DNA of 64,000 nt from assembly GCA_946480445.1 (NCBI GenBank), contig CAMLJN010000006.1:1-64000 (forward strand). The letters are read 5' to 3'. The stretch is from an uncultured Buttiauxella sp. GTDB lineage: Bacteria > Pseudomonadota > Gammaproteobacteria > Enterobacterales > Enterobacteriaceae. The notes under the pieces were generated by a model. That model worked only from the letters and a program-made list of their open reading frames with translations, searched no databases and was not told where the DNA came from. Position numbers and translations under genes: made by a program. Positions 1-10,396 of the stretch are shown in pieces (within the stretch, counting starts at the first letter, position 1; each line of letters starts with the position of its first letter).

Positions 1-54
1 AGCACCTCCTTTACACGGAGGGGGTCGGCGGTTCGAGCCCGTCATCACCCACCA
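1..54 (+). tRNA. tRNA-Val (TAC), 3' part, cut by window edge
   Basis: This is the 3' portion of a valine tRNA. The bases from the anticodon arm to the CCA end are identical to the complete tRNA-Val that follows. The first 22 bases lie outside the window. It is the first visible member of a Val-Val-Lys tRNA operon matching the E. coli valU-lysV locus. Confidence 0.95.
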
Positions 55-91
55 TCTCCTCTCTTACAGGCAGTAAGCAGTACCGAAGTTT

Positions 92-167
92 GGGTGATTA
101 GCTCAGTTGGTAGAGCACCTCCTTTACACGGAGGGGGTCGGCGGTTCGAGCCCGTCATCACCCACCA
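92..167 (+). tRNA. tRNA-Val (TAC)
   Basis: A complete 76-base tRNA with an encoded CCA end. The acceptor arms GGGTGAT and ATCACCC pair. The anticodon at tRNA positions 34-36 is TAC, which reads GTN valine codons. It lies 37 bases after the previous tRNA-Val and 3 bases before tRNA-Lys, so all three are probably processed from one transcript. Confidence 0.97.
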
Positions 168-170
168 TTC

Positions 171-246
171 GGGTCGTTAGCTCAGTTGGTAGAGCAGTTG
201 ACTTTTAATCAATTGGTCGCAGGTTCGAATCCTGCACGACCCACCA
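171..246 (+). tRNA. tRNA-Lys (TTT)
   Basis: A complete 76-base tRNA with acceptor arms GGGTCGT and ACGACCC, the anticodon TTT in the loop CTTTTAA, and an encoded CCA. It corresponds to lysV at the end of the E. coli valU operon. Its last 19 bases (228-246) are duplicated at 386-404 as the start of a tandem repeat unit. Confidence 0.97.
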
Positions 247-370
247 ATGTAGAAAGGCGCCCTAAAGGCGCCTTTTTGCTATGTGTAATTCGGGCAGGAT
301 GAAGAACCTGCCGCAGGTTCGAGTGGAGCAAAGCGACACAACGTTGCTTTAGCAACGACCCGCAGGGTGA
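228..370 (+). repeat. tRNA-Lys 3'-end repeat, copy 1
   Basis: The first copy of a 143-base direct repeat; the second begins 158 bases later. The unit begins with the last 19 bases of tRNA-Lys, followed by a Rho-independent terminator and several hairpins: AACCTG/CAGGTT at 304-318 and CGTTGC/GCAACG at 342-357. GCAGGAT near 295 is complementary to ATCCTGC at 387-393. A repeat unit that starts with the 3' end of the upstream tRNA is the organisation known for the rtT repeats of the E. coli tyrT operon. Relationship to rtT is inferred from this organisation, not from an alignment. Confidence 0.85.
253..277 (+). terminator. Rho-independent terminator after tRNA-Lys
   Basis: A hairpin AAGGCGCC-CTAAA-GGCGCCTT is followed by a T run, directly downstream of tRNA-Lys. 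It would end the tRNA operon transcript, although the same terminator is duplicated 158 bases further on. Confidence 0.9.
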
Positions 371-385
371 GGCCAAAGGCCGAAT

Positions 386-528
386 AATCCTGCACGACCC
401 ACCAATGTAGAAAGGCGCCCTAAAGGCGCCTTTTTGCTATGTGTAATTCGGGCAGGATGAAGAACCTGCCGCAGGTTCGAGTGGAGCAAAGCGACACAAC
501 GTTGCTTTAGCAACGACCCGCAGGGTGA
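386..528 (+). repeat. tRNA-Lys 3'-end repeat, copy 2
   Basis: A second copy of the 143-base repeat, identical to copy 1 as read by eye. It begins with the 19-base tRNA-Lys 3' end including CCA. Fifteen bases (371-385, containing GGCC-AAA-GGCC) separate the copies. The right end of the copy runs into the convergent AraC-family gene and supplies its last six codons and stop. Confidence 0.85.
411..435 (+). terminator. Rho-independent terminator, second copy
   Basis: An exact duplicate of the terminator hairpin with T run at 253-277, carried inside the second repeat copy. Read-through of the first terminator would give a short RNA of about one repeat unit, ending here. Confidence 0.8.
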
Positions 529-1364
529 AAATCAGCACAAGTGTTCATCACCGACCTTCTGTTTATGGCCTGCCAGCGAGCGGGCGTGAGGCCGTAGGTT
601 TTGGTGAAGTGTCTTGCCATATGGCTTTGATCGAAAAAACCGGCGATAAGCGCAGCCTCGGTGATTGACTCCCCAACCCTCAAACATGATTTTACAATAT
701 CCAGGCGTCTCATCGTCATATACCTGTGCGGACTGGTGCCAAATAACAGCCTGAAGTCACGTGAAAGACTCCAACGGTCCCGGCCCACGTTTGATTCAAG
801 CTCATCCAGCCTGATATTCCTGTCTAACGAGCTGTGAATGTATTCCCTCGCTCGTTCCGCCGCCAGATAATCAAAACTTTTTTTCGTCACCACCGGCTGA
901 CCCGCGGCCGCAAGCAAAGCAATAGCCACATCATAAAGAGCATCGTCCTCTTCCAGCGCATCCAGTTTGTAATCCATGCTTTGGAGCAGTGTATCTGTCG
1001 CTTTAAATAACCTGGCGTCATTGGTGACGCCATTTTTTATGAAGGGTAAGGGGTTTCCTTTAATTATGCTTTGCAGCATTGCGGGTTCGATATAGATCAT
1101 ACGGTAATGAAATCCCGCGCAGGTCCCGGCTTCACCGTCATGTTCTTCATCAGGATGCAGGACCATTGTTTTGCCCGGTAGGCTGTGCTGCATAGTGCCA
1201 CGATAGCGGAAACGTTGTACTCCCGATAACGTTCTGCCGATAGCGTAGGTGTCATGACGATGGGGATCGTAACCATGCTTTGAGAAATAGGCCTCTATCC
1301 TTTCTATTTTTCTGTTTTCGGCCGCCCGGTATACCCAATCCCTGGATTTCGGTAAATCTCTCAT
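507..1364 (-). CDS. AraC-family transcriptional regulator
   Basis: A predicted 285-residue DNA-binding regulator. The N-terminal half looks like the AraC-type cupin sensing domain (HRHDTYAIGRT near residue 36, then PGKTMVLHPDEEHDG). The C-terminal third carries two helix-turn-helix motifs with the family signature around GFFDQSHMARHF and GLTPARW. I place the start at the second of two adjacent ATGs because GGGGAGG lies four bases upstream; the first ATG would sit one base from that site. The gene is divergent from the DUF2000 gene and probably controls it; the effector is unknown. The final residues HPAGRC and the stop are encoded by the tRNA-Lys repeat, so the natural C-terminus may have been replaced. 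Confidence 0.85.
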   Translation of the reverse strand: MRDLPKSRDWVYRAAENRKIERIEAYFSKHGYDPHRHDTYAIGRTLSGVQRFRYRGTMQHSLPGKTMVLHPDEEHDGEAGTCAGFHYRMIYIEPAMLQSIIKGNPLPFIKNGVTNDARLFKATDTLLQSMDYKLDALEEDDALYDVAIALLAAAGQPVVTKKSFDYLAAERAREYIHSSLDRNIRLDELESNVGRDRWSLSRDFRLLFGTSPHRYMTMRRLDIVKSCLRVGESITEAALIAGFFDQSHMARHFTKTYGLTPARWQAINRRSVMNTCADFHPAGRC

Positions 1365-1541
1365 CATTCCTCCCCGCAAAACTCGCTCACCGCATAAGGT
1401 CTTTTTTAGCCTAATACTTTTATCAGCCCAGGTCACGCAGCCCCATTTCCCGCGTTGCACAAACGTACAAGACACTCATTCATGTCTTATCAGAGTATTA
1501 CGGAAGTCGTAAACCCAGACTGTGACGGAGAGATATCCTTA

Positions 1542-1949
1542 ATGTTTGAAACAAAAATCGCGTTTATCGTGCGGGATGATTTACAGACATGGCAGAAGCT
1601 GAACGTTGTTGCCTTTCTTGCCACCGGTATTGCCTCATCAGCCCCGGAGATTATTGGAAAACCCTATGTGGATGCCTCAGGGCATCAGTACGGCAGCATG
1701 TCCGGTCAGCCAATGCTCATTTTTGCAGCTAACCTTGCTGAGCTGCAAAAAACGCATCGTCAGGGACTGGAACGAGAGCTGCTTATGATTCCGTATGTGC
1801 ACGCTATGTTTTCAACCGGGCATGATGAAGCAAACCGGGAGGTTTTTACGGCCGAAGATGCCGGGAACTTAAATTTCGTGGGCTTAGCCCTGCACGGCCC
1901 TAAAAAAATGGTCGATAAAGCAATCAAGGGTATTTCATTGCATAAATAA
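1542..1949 (+). CDS. DUF2000 family protein
   Basis: A 135-residue protein of the DUF2000 family, whose fold resembles peptidyl-tRNA hydrolase 2; its function is not known. It begins with the family-typical FETKIAFIVRDDLQTWQKLNV-like segment and contains QPMLIFAAN and LNFVGLALHG motifs. I chose the ATG at 1542, with GGAGAG nine bases upstream, because family members start at this motif. An upstream ATG at 1482 has no clear ribosome binding site. It is divergent from an AraC-family regulator, the likely controller. The pair occupies the place where E. coli has xapRBA. Confidence 0.8.
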   Translation: MFETKIAFIVRDDLQTWQKLNVVAFLATGIASSAPEIIGKPYVDASGHQYGSMSGQPMLIFAANLAELQKTHRQGLERELLMIPYVHAMFSTGHDEANREVFTAEDAGNLNFVGLALHGPKKMVDKAIKGISLHK

Positions 1950-2066
1950 CAATTTATCTTAGCGCCGGGGAAAGGCTCCCTGTCCAACCCCGGCGCAGGA
2001 GTACAGCATCTCAAGGCTCGTCATGTGCTGCGCGAGGTAAAAGTTATTGCCCACCCAAAATAGCCA

Positions 2067-2093
2067 TCAACTTCCCCTGTCTCTGGCCGATAA
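2067..2093 (+). promoter_or_regulatory. Predicted sigma-28 (FliA) promoter
   Basis: The sequence TCAACTTC-N11-GCCGATAA fits the FliA consensus TAAAGTTT-N11-GCCGATAA: the -10 element is perfect, the spacing exact, and five of eight -35 bases match. It lies 30 bases before the start codon of the FlxA-like gene. This implies flagellar class 3 control. Confidence 0.75.
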
Positions 2094-2123
2094 CTTCTTA
2101 ACCATTTCCATCAAGGAGTTACT

Positions 2124-2489
2124 ATGACTACCATTAATAATACCTCTATGCAGGGCAGCGCGGTCAGTGCTGGCGCAACTACCGCCAAATCGGGCGCTTC
2201 GGACAACAGCCTGGCCTCACAGATTAAGCAGGTCATGCAGCAGATCACCAAAGTAACCAAACAACTGGCGGATCTTGCCAGCTCTGATATGAGCGTCGAG
2301 GATAAGAAAAAACAGCAGGAGACGCTGCAAACGCAGCTCAAGATGTTGCAGGCCCAGCTCGCCCAGCTACAGCGCCAGCAGGCCCAGGAAGCGGAAGAGA
2401 AGGCCCGGCAGCAGGCGATGAAAAATCAGCAGAAAGTCGAAGGCGTGAACCATCCTTCTGACGACCACCAGGTGGACATCTATATCTGA
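2124..2489 (+). CDS. FlxA-like family protein
   Basis: A 121-residue FlxA-like protein. The first 30 residues are Ser/Thr/Ala rich. The middle (about 31-100) is a Gln-rich, heptad-like coiled coil with repeats of [14 protein letters not shown] type. The tail is short and polar. E. coli flxA is transcribed by the flagellar sigma factor FliA, and its role is not established. AAGGAG lies a few bases before the ATG, and a consensus-like sigma-28 promoter lies just upstream, which supports a motility-regulated gene. The 3' end overlaps convergent yfeR by 10 bases. Confidence 0.8.
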   Translation: MTTINNTSMQGSAVSAGATTAKSGASDNSLASQIKQVMQQITKVTKQLADLASSDMSVEDKKKQQETLQTQLKMLQAQLAQLQRQQAQEAEEKARQQAMKNQQKVEGVNHPSDDHQVDIYI

Positions 2490-3427
2490 CCGTCTTCGTT
2501 TGGCTCACCAAACAAGGGGTCGCCACAGCGGGCTGCAGTTAGCTGCTGCGCCTGCTGGCGGATTACCTGCCAGATAACTTCCGCGGCGCGCGAAAGCGAA
2601 CGATTTTTTCTGCGTACCAGCATCAGCTGCCTTTCAACGACCGGCGTCAGGCGTTTAACAAGCAGCGGTCTGCCTTCCGGCAACGGCAAAGCGAGAGCAG
2701 GCAGCACGCTGATACCAATGCCAGCCTCCACCATCGGGTAGAGCGTGGCAGGATGGCCAATTTCCTGCACAATATTGGCTTCTATCCCCTGCCTTGCCAG
2801 CGCCTCGTCAATAAGCGGGCGGCTTCCGGAAGCATAATCCTGCAAAACGAGGTTCGCACCCTGAAGTGACTGCCAGGCGACGCTGCTGCGCCCGGCAAAA
2901 GAATGATCGTTACGGCACAGCAGCAAGAAAGGTTCTGAGAGCACGGCTTCACAAGCCAGATCGCCTGCCTGAATCGGATCGATAACAATGCCAAAATCCA
3001 CTTCCCCCTGGCGAATACTTTGCAGCACCCACTGCTGCGGCCTGTCGTGCAGCATAAAACGGATCGCCGGGAACTCAACGGCCGCCGCCGCAATAGACTG
3101 CGGCATCAGATGGGCGGAAATCGTCTGGCTGGCGGCAACTCTCACCGTGCCGCTGAGCCGATCGCCCACGCTTCTGGCATCCAAAAGCGTAGAATTAAGC
3201 TCCTCCAGCAGACGCTCGAGACGTCCTGCAAGCTGCACGCCTGCGTCAGTTAACACCACTTCGCGGGTCGTGCGATCCAGCAGCTTAACCCCCACCTCAT
3301 TTTCCAGCTCCTTAACGCTATGGCTTACCGCGGACTGACTCAAACCAATGCGCTCCCCCGCCCGGCTAAAACTCCCCGCCAGGGCCACCGCAACAAACAC
3401 TCGTAACTGACGCAGGGAATAATTCAT
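2480..3427 (-). CDS. yfeR: LysR-family regulator YfeR
   Basis: A 315-residue LysR-type transcriptional regulator. The N-terminal winged helix-turn-helix (about residues 1-60) contains [23 protein letters not shown]. The rest is a periplasmic-binding-protein-like effector domain. It is divergent from yfeH with a 90-base intergenic region, the classic arrangement in which a LysR protein controls its neighbour. In Salmonella, YfeR is reported as an osmolarity-responsive regulator of yfeH. It is a few residues longer than E. coli YfeR (308 aa as remembered). Confidence 0.9.
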   Translation of the reverse strand: MNYSLRQLRVFVAVALAGSFSRAGERIGLSQSAVSHSVKELENEVGVKLLDRTTREVVLTDAGVQLAGRLERLLEELNSTLLDARSVGDRLSGTVRVAASQTISAHLMPQSIAAAAVEFPAIRFMLHDRPQQWVLQSIRQGEVDFGIVIDPIQAGDLACEAVLSEPFLLLCRNDHSFAGRSSVAWQSLQGANLVLQDYASGSRPLIDEALARQGIEANIVQEIGHPATLYPMVEAGIGISVLPALALPLPEGRPLLVKRLTPVVERQLMLVRRKNRSLSRAAEVIWQVIRQQAQQLTAARCGDPLFGEPNEDGQI

Positions 3428-3517
3428 CTGTTTAATTCATTAATGCATTCAATAAATCAATTTTATTTCTTAAACCAGACAAAGCACAATAGCGAGACTC
3501 CAGTCTGAGGAATAATG

Positions 3518-4513
3518 ATGAAACTCTTTCGCGTGCTCGACCCCTTTACCCTGACGCTGATTTGTACCGTTTTACTGGCGTCTTTCTTCCCGGCTCAGGG
3601 CAGCTTTGTCGGCTTTTTTGAAGGATTAACGACGGCGGCAATCGCTCTGCTGTTCTTTATGCACGGTGCCAAACTTTCTCGCGAAGCGATTATCTCAGGC
3701 GGGAGCCACTGGCGGCTGCATCTGTGGGTGATGTGCAGCACGTTTATTCTGTTCCCGGTGCTGGGCGTGTTATTTGCCTGGTGGGCACCGGTTAACGTTA
3801 GTCCGGAAATCTATAGCGGCTTTTTATATCTGTGTATTTTGCCTGCCACAGTGCAGTCGGCCATTGCCTTTACCTCTATTGCGGGCGGCAATGTGGCGGC
3901 AGCCGTTTGCTCGGCGTCTGCTTCCAGCCTGCTGGGGATCTTCCTTTCGCCTTTACTGGTCGGCATGGTGATGCATGTGCAGGGGGCAAGCGGCAGCTTG
4001 CAGCAGGTGGGCAGTATTATGCTGCAGCTGCTGGTGCCTTTTGTTGCCGGGCATCTTTCGCGCCCCTGGATTGGAGAGTGGGTTGCACGCCATAAAAAAT
4101 GGATCGGCAAAACCGATCAGACATCGATCCTGCTGGTGGTGTATTCCGCCTTCAGCGAGGCCGTTACGCATGGTATCTGGCATAAAGTCGGCATCGGATC
4201 GCTGCTGTTTATCGCGATCGTAAGCCTGGTTCTGTTGGGCCTGGTTCTGGCCGTGAATATTTTCGTCGCCCGCAGACTGGGCTTTAATAAAGCTGACGAA
4301 ATCACTATTGTGTTCTGCGGTTCGAAAAAGAGCCTGGCCAACGGTATTCCCATGGCCAATATCCTTTTCCCGGCGGCTACCGTGGGGATGATGGTGCTGC
4401 CGCTGATGATTTTCCACCAGCTGCAGCTTATGGTTTGTGCCGTGCTGGCACAGCGTTACCAGCGCCAGACGGCAAAAGCGGCGGCCGAAAAAAATGCCGC
4501 CGCGCAGGCTTAG
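3518..4513 (+). CDS. yfeH: Bile acid:sodium symporter family transporter YfeH
   Basis: An inner-membrane protein of 331 residues in the SLC10/bile acid:sodium symporter-like family. About ten hydrophobic segments are visible, starting with FTLTLICTVLLASFFPA. The segment FCGSKKSLANGIPMA near residue 270 is typical of this branch. Substrate is unknown. Two ATGs are adjacent; I prefer the second (7 bases after GAGG), which matches the remembered E. coli start MKLFR. The gene is divergent from its probable regulator yfeR. Its stop overlaps convergent ypeB by four bases. Confidence 0.88.
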   Translation: MKLFRVLDPFTLTLICTVLLASFFPAQGSFVGFFEGLTTAAIALLFFMHGAKLSREAIISGGSHWRLHLWVMCSTFILFPVLGVLFAWWAPVNVSPEIYSGFLYLCILPATVQSAIAFTSIAGGNVAAAVCSASASSLLGIFLSPLLVGMVMHVQGASGSLQQVGSIMLQLLVPFVAGHLSRPWIGEWVARHKKWIGKTDQTSILLVVYSAFSEAVTHGIWHKVGIGSLLFIAIVSLVLLGLVLAVNIFVARRLGFNKADEITIVFCGSKKSLANGIPMANILFPAATVGMMVLPLMIFHQLQLMVCAVLAQRYQRQTAKAAAEKNAAAQA

Positions 4514-4725
4514 CTCTTTTTGAGGGGCTTTACCAGCCCCTCCAGCCCTTCCGTTTTAATGAGCAAAGTCAGCTGCATGAGTTCACCAAGATGTCCCTTA
4601 GGGAATTCATCCTTGCGGGCAAACCACAGAAAATACTCCTCCGGTACGTCAATCAACACCCGGCCTTTATATTTCCCAAACGGCATGACCGTATTAGCTA
4701 TCTCAATAAGCTGCTCTTTGTCCAT
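4510..4725 (-). CDS. ypeB: DUF3820 family protein YpeB
   Basis: A 71-residue cytosolic protein of the DUF3820 family, function unknown. It contains MPFGKYKGR and PEEYFLWFARKDEFPKG, the conserved core of the family. I chose the ATG just after the ligA stop, preceded by GGTGAG; a GTG nine bases further upstream would make it overlap ligA. It is probably translated from the same transcript as ligA, as the two are nearly contiguous. The 3' end overlaps convergent yfeH by four bases. Confidence 0.87.
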   Translation of the reverse strand: MDKEQLIEIANTVMPFGKYKGRVLIDVPEEYFLWFARKDEFPKGHLGELMQLTLLIKTEGLEGLVKPLKKS

Positions 4726-4726
4726 G

Positions 4727-6754
<2,028 letters not shown>

Positions 6755-6762
6755 TCAATAGA

Positions 6763-6785
6763 AAACCCCCGACATGCGGGGGTTT
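6763..6785 (-). terminator. Hairpin between zipA and ligA
   Basis: An inverted repeat AAACCCCCG-acatg-CGGGGGTTT lies between the zipA stop and the ligA start. On the minus strand a short T run follows. It may partly terminate zipA transcripts. Confidence 0.6.
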
Positions 6786-6807
6786 GGGGGAAACAGTCCT
6801 GCGGGGA

Positions 6808-7791
6808 TCAGGCGTTGGCCTCAACGACCTCACGGATACGATCCTGATACTCACGCATTTTTTGCGGTGTCATCATACGGCGCTGATCGTCCAGCACGAC
6901 GCCACCTACCTCATCGGCAATATGCTGCGCGGATTGCAGCATCAGCTTAAAGTTTTGATGCGGGTCACCATACGACGGCACCTGCATAAAGATTGTCACG
7001 CCCGGCGTGGCAAAGTTTGCCATGGTTTCCGGATCGAAGGATCCCGGCTTCACCATATTAGCCAGACTAAAGAGCACAGGGCCACTGCCGTCCGGGCTCA
7101 GATGGCGGTGGAAGATACTCATTTCGCCAAAGATAAAGCCTGCCTGCTGAATGCTGTTAAGCAGCACATCACCATTAATCATGCTGCCAGCGTGGGCAGA
7201 AACGTTCATCACAATGACCGTTTCTTTTAACGCCTGCGGCGCTGGAGCTGGGGCTGGTTTTTCAACCACCGGCTCGGCAACAGGCTCTGGCTGGCTAAGG
7301 TGCTGAGCCTTTTCCGGCTCCGGCTCTGGCTGCCTGACCGGCTCAGGTGCTACCGGGCGCACAGGCTCAGATGGCTGAACAGCAACAGGCTGCACGGGCG
7401 CAGGCTGCTGCACGGGCACGTCCTGGCGCGGCGCTTCGGGTGCTGGCTGCGGCTGAGGCGGCACGGCACGACGCGGCTCGGCGGTTGCGTAGGGCGGTTC
7501 ATACTGATGCTGAGGCGCCTGCGGCTGTCGAGGCGTCACCGGCTCACGAGTTACTGGCTGTTGCGCAGGCGCTACCCTGTGCACACGCACCTCACCAACC
7601 CCTTCATCTTCTTCATCGTCAGCATCGTCTTCTGCTTCGTACTCGTCACGCTTCGACTTCATACGCTTTATCGGACGATCGCGGAAAACGGAAGAACGCT
7701 CCTTACGGCTGGTCCAAAGGCCATGTACCAGTAAGGCGATTATGGCGATCGCGCCAACAATGATTAATATCAGACGCAAATCCTGCATCAT
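6808..7791 (-). CDS. zipA: Cell division protein ZipA
   Basis: A 327-residue essential cell-division protein that anchors FtsZ to the inner membrane. An N-terminal membrane anchor ([20 protein letters not shown]) is followed by a charged segment, a Pro/Gln/Val-rich linker (about 65-190), and the C-terminal FtsZ-binding domain from about residue 190 ([12 protein letters not shown]..., [19 protein letters not shown]). The start is the first of two ATGs (MMQDLRL), as in E. coli; an in-frame upstream extension lacks family similarity. It is divergent from cysZ. Confidence 0.96.
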   Translation of the reverse strand: MMQDLRLILIIVGAIAIIALLVHGLWTSRKERSSVFRDRPIKRMKSKRDEYEAEDDADDEEDEGVGEVRVHRVAPAQQPVTREPVTPRQPQAPQHQYEPPYATAEPRRAVPPQPQPAPEAPRQDVPVQQPAPVQPVAVQPSEPVRPVAPEPVRQPEPEPEKAQHLSQPEPVAEPVVEKPAPAPAPQALKETVIVMNVSAHAGSMINGDVLLNSIQQAGFIFGEMSIFHRHLSPDGSGPVLFSLANMVKPGSFDPETMANFATPGVTIFMQVPSYGDPHQNFKLMLQSAQHIADEVGGVVLDDQRRMMTPQKMREYQDRIREVVEANA

Positions 7792-8022
7792 TATATTCTC
7801 TGTTGTTCTAACACCTTGCCAACGCGGCAAACATTTACTCACTAAGAGTATTTGCCCATCCGCCCAAGTGCAAGTACGGACACGGTTTTCTCAGCATAAA
7901 GATGCTACGAAATCGTTTTTTTGCTGATTTTTCGACCATTTCTTAATAAGTTTTTCATCCGCCGCTCGGTTATGATAGCAGGGCTGGTCATTGTACTGAC
8001 GTAAAAGGAGTCTGTTACGACT

Positions 8023-8784
8023 ATGGTTGCCTCTTCAGGAAGCGTCTCAAAAAGCGGCGTTTACTATTTTTCTCAGGGCTGGAAGCTGGTTCGTGAACCC
8101 GGCATCAAGCGCTATGTGATTTTACCTTTGCTGGTCAATATTCTGTTGATGGGGGGCGCATTCTGGTGGCTGTTCACCCGTCTTGATAGCTGGATCCCGG
8201 CCATGCTCTCGCATGTGCCGGACTGGTTGCAGTGGCTCAGCTATCTTATCTGGCCGCTGGCGGTCGTCTCTTTGCTGCTCGTTTTTGGCTATTTCTTCTC
8301 AACCCTCGCTAACTGGATTGCCGCACCTTTTAATGGCCTGCTTGCCGAACAGCTCGAAGCCAGACTGACGGGAGCCACGCCGCCAGATACCGGTGTACTG
8401 GGCGTGATGAAGGACGTGCCGCGAATTATGAAGCGCGAATGGCAGAAATTTGCCTGGTATTTACCGCGCGCGCTTGCCCTGCTGATTTTGTACTTTATTC
8501 CCGGTATCGGCCAGACGGTTGCTCCGGTGCTGTGGTTCCTGTTCAGCGCCTGGATGCTGGCGATTCAGTACTGCGATTATCCTTTCGATAATCACAAAGT
8601 GCCGTTTCGCGAAATGCGTGTTGCGCTGCGCAAGAAAAAAGTCGTCAATATGCAGTTCGGCTCGCTCGTCAGCCTGTTTACCCTGATTCCCTTCCTGAAT
8701 CTCTTTATTATGCCCGTCGCCGTCTGCGGAGCTACGGCGATGTGGGTGGACTGCTACCGTCCTGAACATGCGATGTGGAAATAG
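8023..8784 (+). CDS. cysZ: Sulfate transporter CysZ
   Basis: A 253-residue inner-membrane protein for sulfate uptake feeding cysteine synthesis. Hydrophobic helices are visible at [50 protein letters not shown] and [14 protein letters not shown]. Length equals that of E. coli CysZ. AAGGAG lies 14 bases before the ATG. It precedes cysK in the same direction but with a 300-base gap carrying its own cysK promoter signals. A GGAGCGAC/GTCGCTCC hairpin at 8793-8813 follows the stop. Confidence 0.96.
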   Translation: MVASSGSVSKSGVYYFSQGWKLVREPGIKRYVILPLLVNILLMGGAFWWLFTRLDSWIPAMLSHVPDWLQWLSYLIWPLAVVSLLLVFGYFFSTLANWIAAPFNGLLAEQLEARLTGATPPDTGVLGVMKDVPRIMKREWQKFAWYLPRALALLILYFIPGIGQTVAPVLWFLFSAWMLAIQYCDYPFDNHKVPFREMRVALRKKKVVNMQFGSLVSLFTLIPFLNLFIMPVAVCGATAMWVDCYRPEHAMWK

Positions 8785-8939
8785 CGTTGCAGGGAGCGAC
8801 TTTATGTCGCTCCTCAGACCGACGCCAGATCTTATCCTCGCGCAGGCCACGCGAAAGTAACCCGGCATAAAAACATGGAAAATCAATTTATTGCTTATCA
8901 ACAGCCGGTTACAAAGGTGGAAAACCCCCGCTTTTCCCT

Positions 8940-9045
8940 TCTTTATAAGCCAGGGCTCCTTATTCCTTCTTGCAATCCCTTATTTCCCTTCTACATATAG
9001 ATATACGATTTCTTTACTTCCCCCTCACTCACGAGCAGGTATGCT
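8940..9045 (+). promoter_or_regulatory. cysK promoter and presumed CysB region
   Basis: This AT-rich stretch before cysK strongly resembles the E. coli cysK promoter, including the ACATATAGATATAC segment and a -10 like TATGCT at 9040-9045. CysB activation is established for E. coli cysK; the exact operator cannot be delimited here. The rest of the 8785-9084 gap holds only the cysZ-distal hairpin. Confidence 0.5.
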
Positions 9046-9084
9046 GGTGAGGTTTCCCAAATTTCATACAGTTAAGGACGGGCT

Positions 9085-10056
9085 ATGAGCAAGATCTATG
9101 AAGACAATTCTCTGACAATCGGTCATACGCCGCTGGTTCGACTGAACCGCATCGGTAATGGACGCATCCTGGCTAAGGTCGAGTCCCGCAACCCAAGCTT
9201 TAGCGTCAAATGCCGTATCGGTGCCAATATGATTTGGGATGCTGAAAAACGCGGTGTACTAAAACCGGGCGTTGAGCTGGTGGAGCCGACCAGTGGTAAC
9301 ACAGGTATCGCTCTGGCTTACGTGGCGGCTGCCCGTGGCTATAAGCTGACGCTGACCATGCCAGAAACAATGAGTATTGAACGCCGTAAACTGCTCAAAG
9401 CGCTGGGGGCGAATCTGGTGCTGACGGAAGGCGCGAAAGGCATGAAAGGCGCGATCCAGAAAGCAGAGGAGATTGTCGCCAGCGACCCGGCAAAATATCT
9501 GCTGCTTCAGCAGTTCAGTAACCCGGCCAACCCGGAAATCCATGAAAAAACCACCGGCCCGGAAATCTGGGAAGACACCGACGGTGAAGTCGATGTGTTT
9601 ATCGCAGGCGTAGGTACAGGCGGTACGCTGACCGGCGTGAGCCGCTACATTAAGAACACGAAAGGAAAAACCGGTCTGATTACCGTGGCCGTCGAGCCAA
9701 CGGATTCGCCGGTTATCGCTCAGGCGCTGGCGGGTGAAGAGCTCAAGCCAGGCCCACACAAAATTCAGGGGATCGGCGCAGGCTTCATCCCAGGCAACCT
9801 CGATCTGAAGCTTGTCGACAAAGTCGTCGCCATCACCAACGACGAAGCGATCTCCACCGCACGCCGTTTGATGGAAGAAGAAGGAATCCTTGCAGGGATC
9901 TCCTCAGGTGCTGCCGTGGCCGCCGCCCTGAAACTGCAGGAAGATGAGGCCTTTACCAATAAGAATATTGTGGTTATCCTGCCCTCTTCCGGGGAGCGTT
10001 ATCTCAGTACGGCGTTGTTCGCAGATCTCTTTACCGAGAAAGAACTGCAACAGTGA
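9085..10056 (+). CDS. cysK: Cysteine synthase A (O-acetylserine sulfhydrylase A)
   Basis: A 323-residue PLP enzyme that makes cysteine from O-acetylserine and sulfide. The PLP lysine is K42 in FSVKCRIG. The substrate-binding loop [10 protein letters not shown] and the glycine loop [14 protein letters not shown] are intact. It is nearly identical to E. coli CysK as remembered. The start has AAGGAC upstream (TTAAGGACGGGCT before ATG). A strong terminator follows. It belongs to the CysB regulon together with cysZ and cysPTWA-M in this window, and CysK also forms a complex with serine acetyltransferase CysE. Confidence 0.98.
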   Translation: MSKIYEDNSLTIGHTPLVRLNRIGNGRILAKVESRNPSFSVKCRIGANMIWDAEKRGVLKPGVELVEPTSGNTGIALAYVAAARGYKLTLTMPETMSIERRKLLKALGANLVLTEGAKGMKGAIQKAEEIVASDPAKYLLLQQFSNPANPEIHEKTTGPEIWEDTDGEVDVFIAGVGTGGTLTGVSRYIKNTKGKTGLITVAVEPTDSPVIAQALAGEELKPGPHKIQGIGAGFIPGNLDLKLVDKVVAITNDEAISTARRLMEEEGILAGISSGAAVAAALKLQEDEAFTNKNIVVILPSSGERYLSTALFADLFTEKELQQ

Positions 10057-10078
10057 TGCCAGGTTGTTAAAACTGACG

Positions 10079-10106
10079 AAAAAAGCACCCGAACGGGTGC
10101 TTTTTT
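10079..10106 (+). terminator. Rho-independent terminator after cysK
   Basis: The hairpin AAAAGCACCC-gaac-GGGTGCTTTTTT with a T run lies 22 bases after the cysK stop. It insulates cysK from the ptsH promoters. Confidence 0.92.
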
Positions 10107-10219
10107 GTGGCATTCGTCAAAGTTTTATCCACCTCAGGATTGCTTCACCCTGTCAGGTCTGGTATTTAACCAGCAAATTATTTTGATGCGCGAAATTAAT
10201 CGCTTTGTGCGCTGCCGCA

Positions 10220-10234
10220 GCTGAATCGATTTTA
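10220..10234 (+). promoter_or_regulatory. Cra (FruR) operator upstream of ptsH
   Basis: GCTGAATCGATTTTA matches the Cra consensus RSTGAAWCSNTNHHW at every position. The E. coli ptsH upstream region has the same element at the same place. It lies about 220 bases before ptsH, just upstream of the distal promoter. Confidence 0.8.
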
Positions 10235-10238
10235 CGGT

Positions 10239-10268
10239 TTGGTTCAGGTCTGATTTTCACGGCATAAT
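10239..10268 (+). promoter_or_regulatory. Predicted ptsH distal promoter (P0)
   Basis: The -35-like TTGGTT and the -10-like CATAAT are 18 bases apart and lie just after the Cra site. This layout mirrors the E. coli ptsH P0 promoter, which CRP activates. The CRP site itself is not assigned with confidence. Confidence 0.55.
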
Positions 10269-10396
10269 GATGATGGACGAACGAAACGCGAATCGCCGGG
10301 CAGAAGCCGCAGCACTTTCGTGATTCTTAAAGCATCCTGTGTCGCATAGAGTTAACGTCGACGCTAACTATACAGGCTAAAGTTAAGCCGCCAGGC

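Noticed and set aside
228-528. tRNA-Lys 3'-end duplication as attL/attR of an integrated element
   Set aside because: The copies are only 158 bases apart, include far more than a core site, and no integrase or cargo lies between them. A tandem rtT-like repeat explains them better.
1455-1541. N-terminal extension of the DUF2000 gene
   Set aside because: The extra residues lack family similarity and a ribosome binding site, and they would overlap the AraC promoter region.
7300-7763. Open frames opposite the zipA linker
   Set aside because: They arise from the repetitive Pro/Gln/Glu-rich codons of the ZipA linker; ZipA itself is clear.
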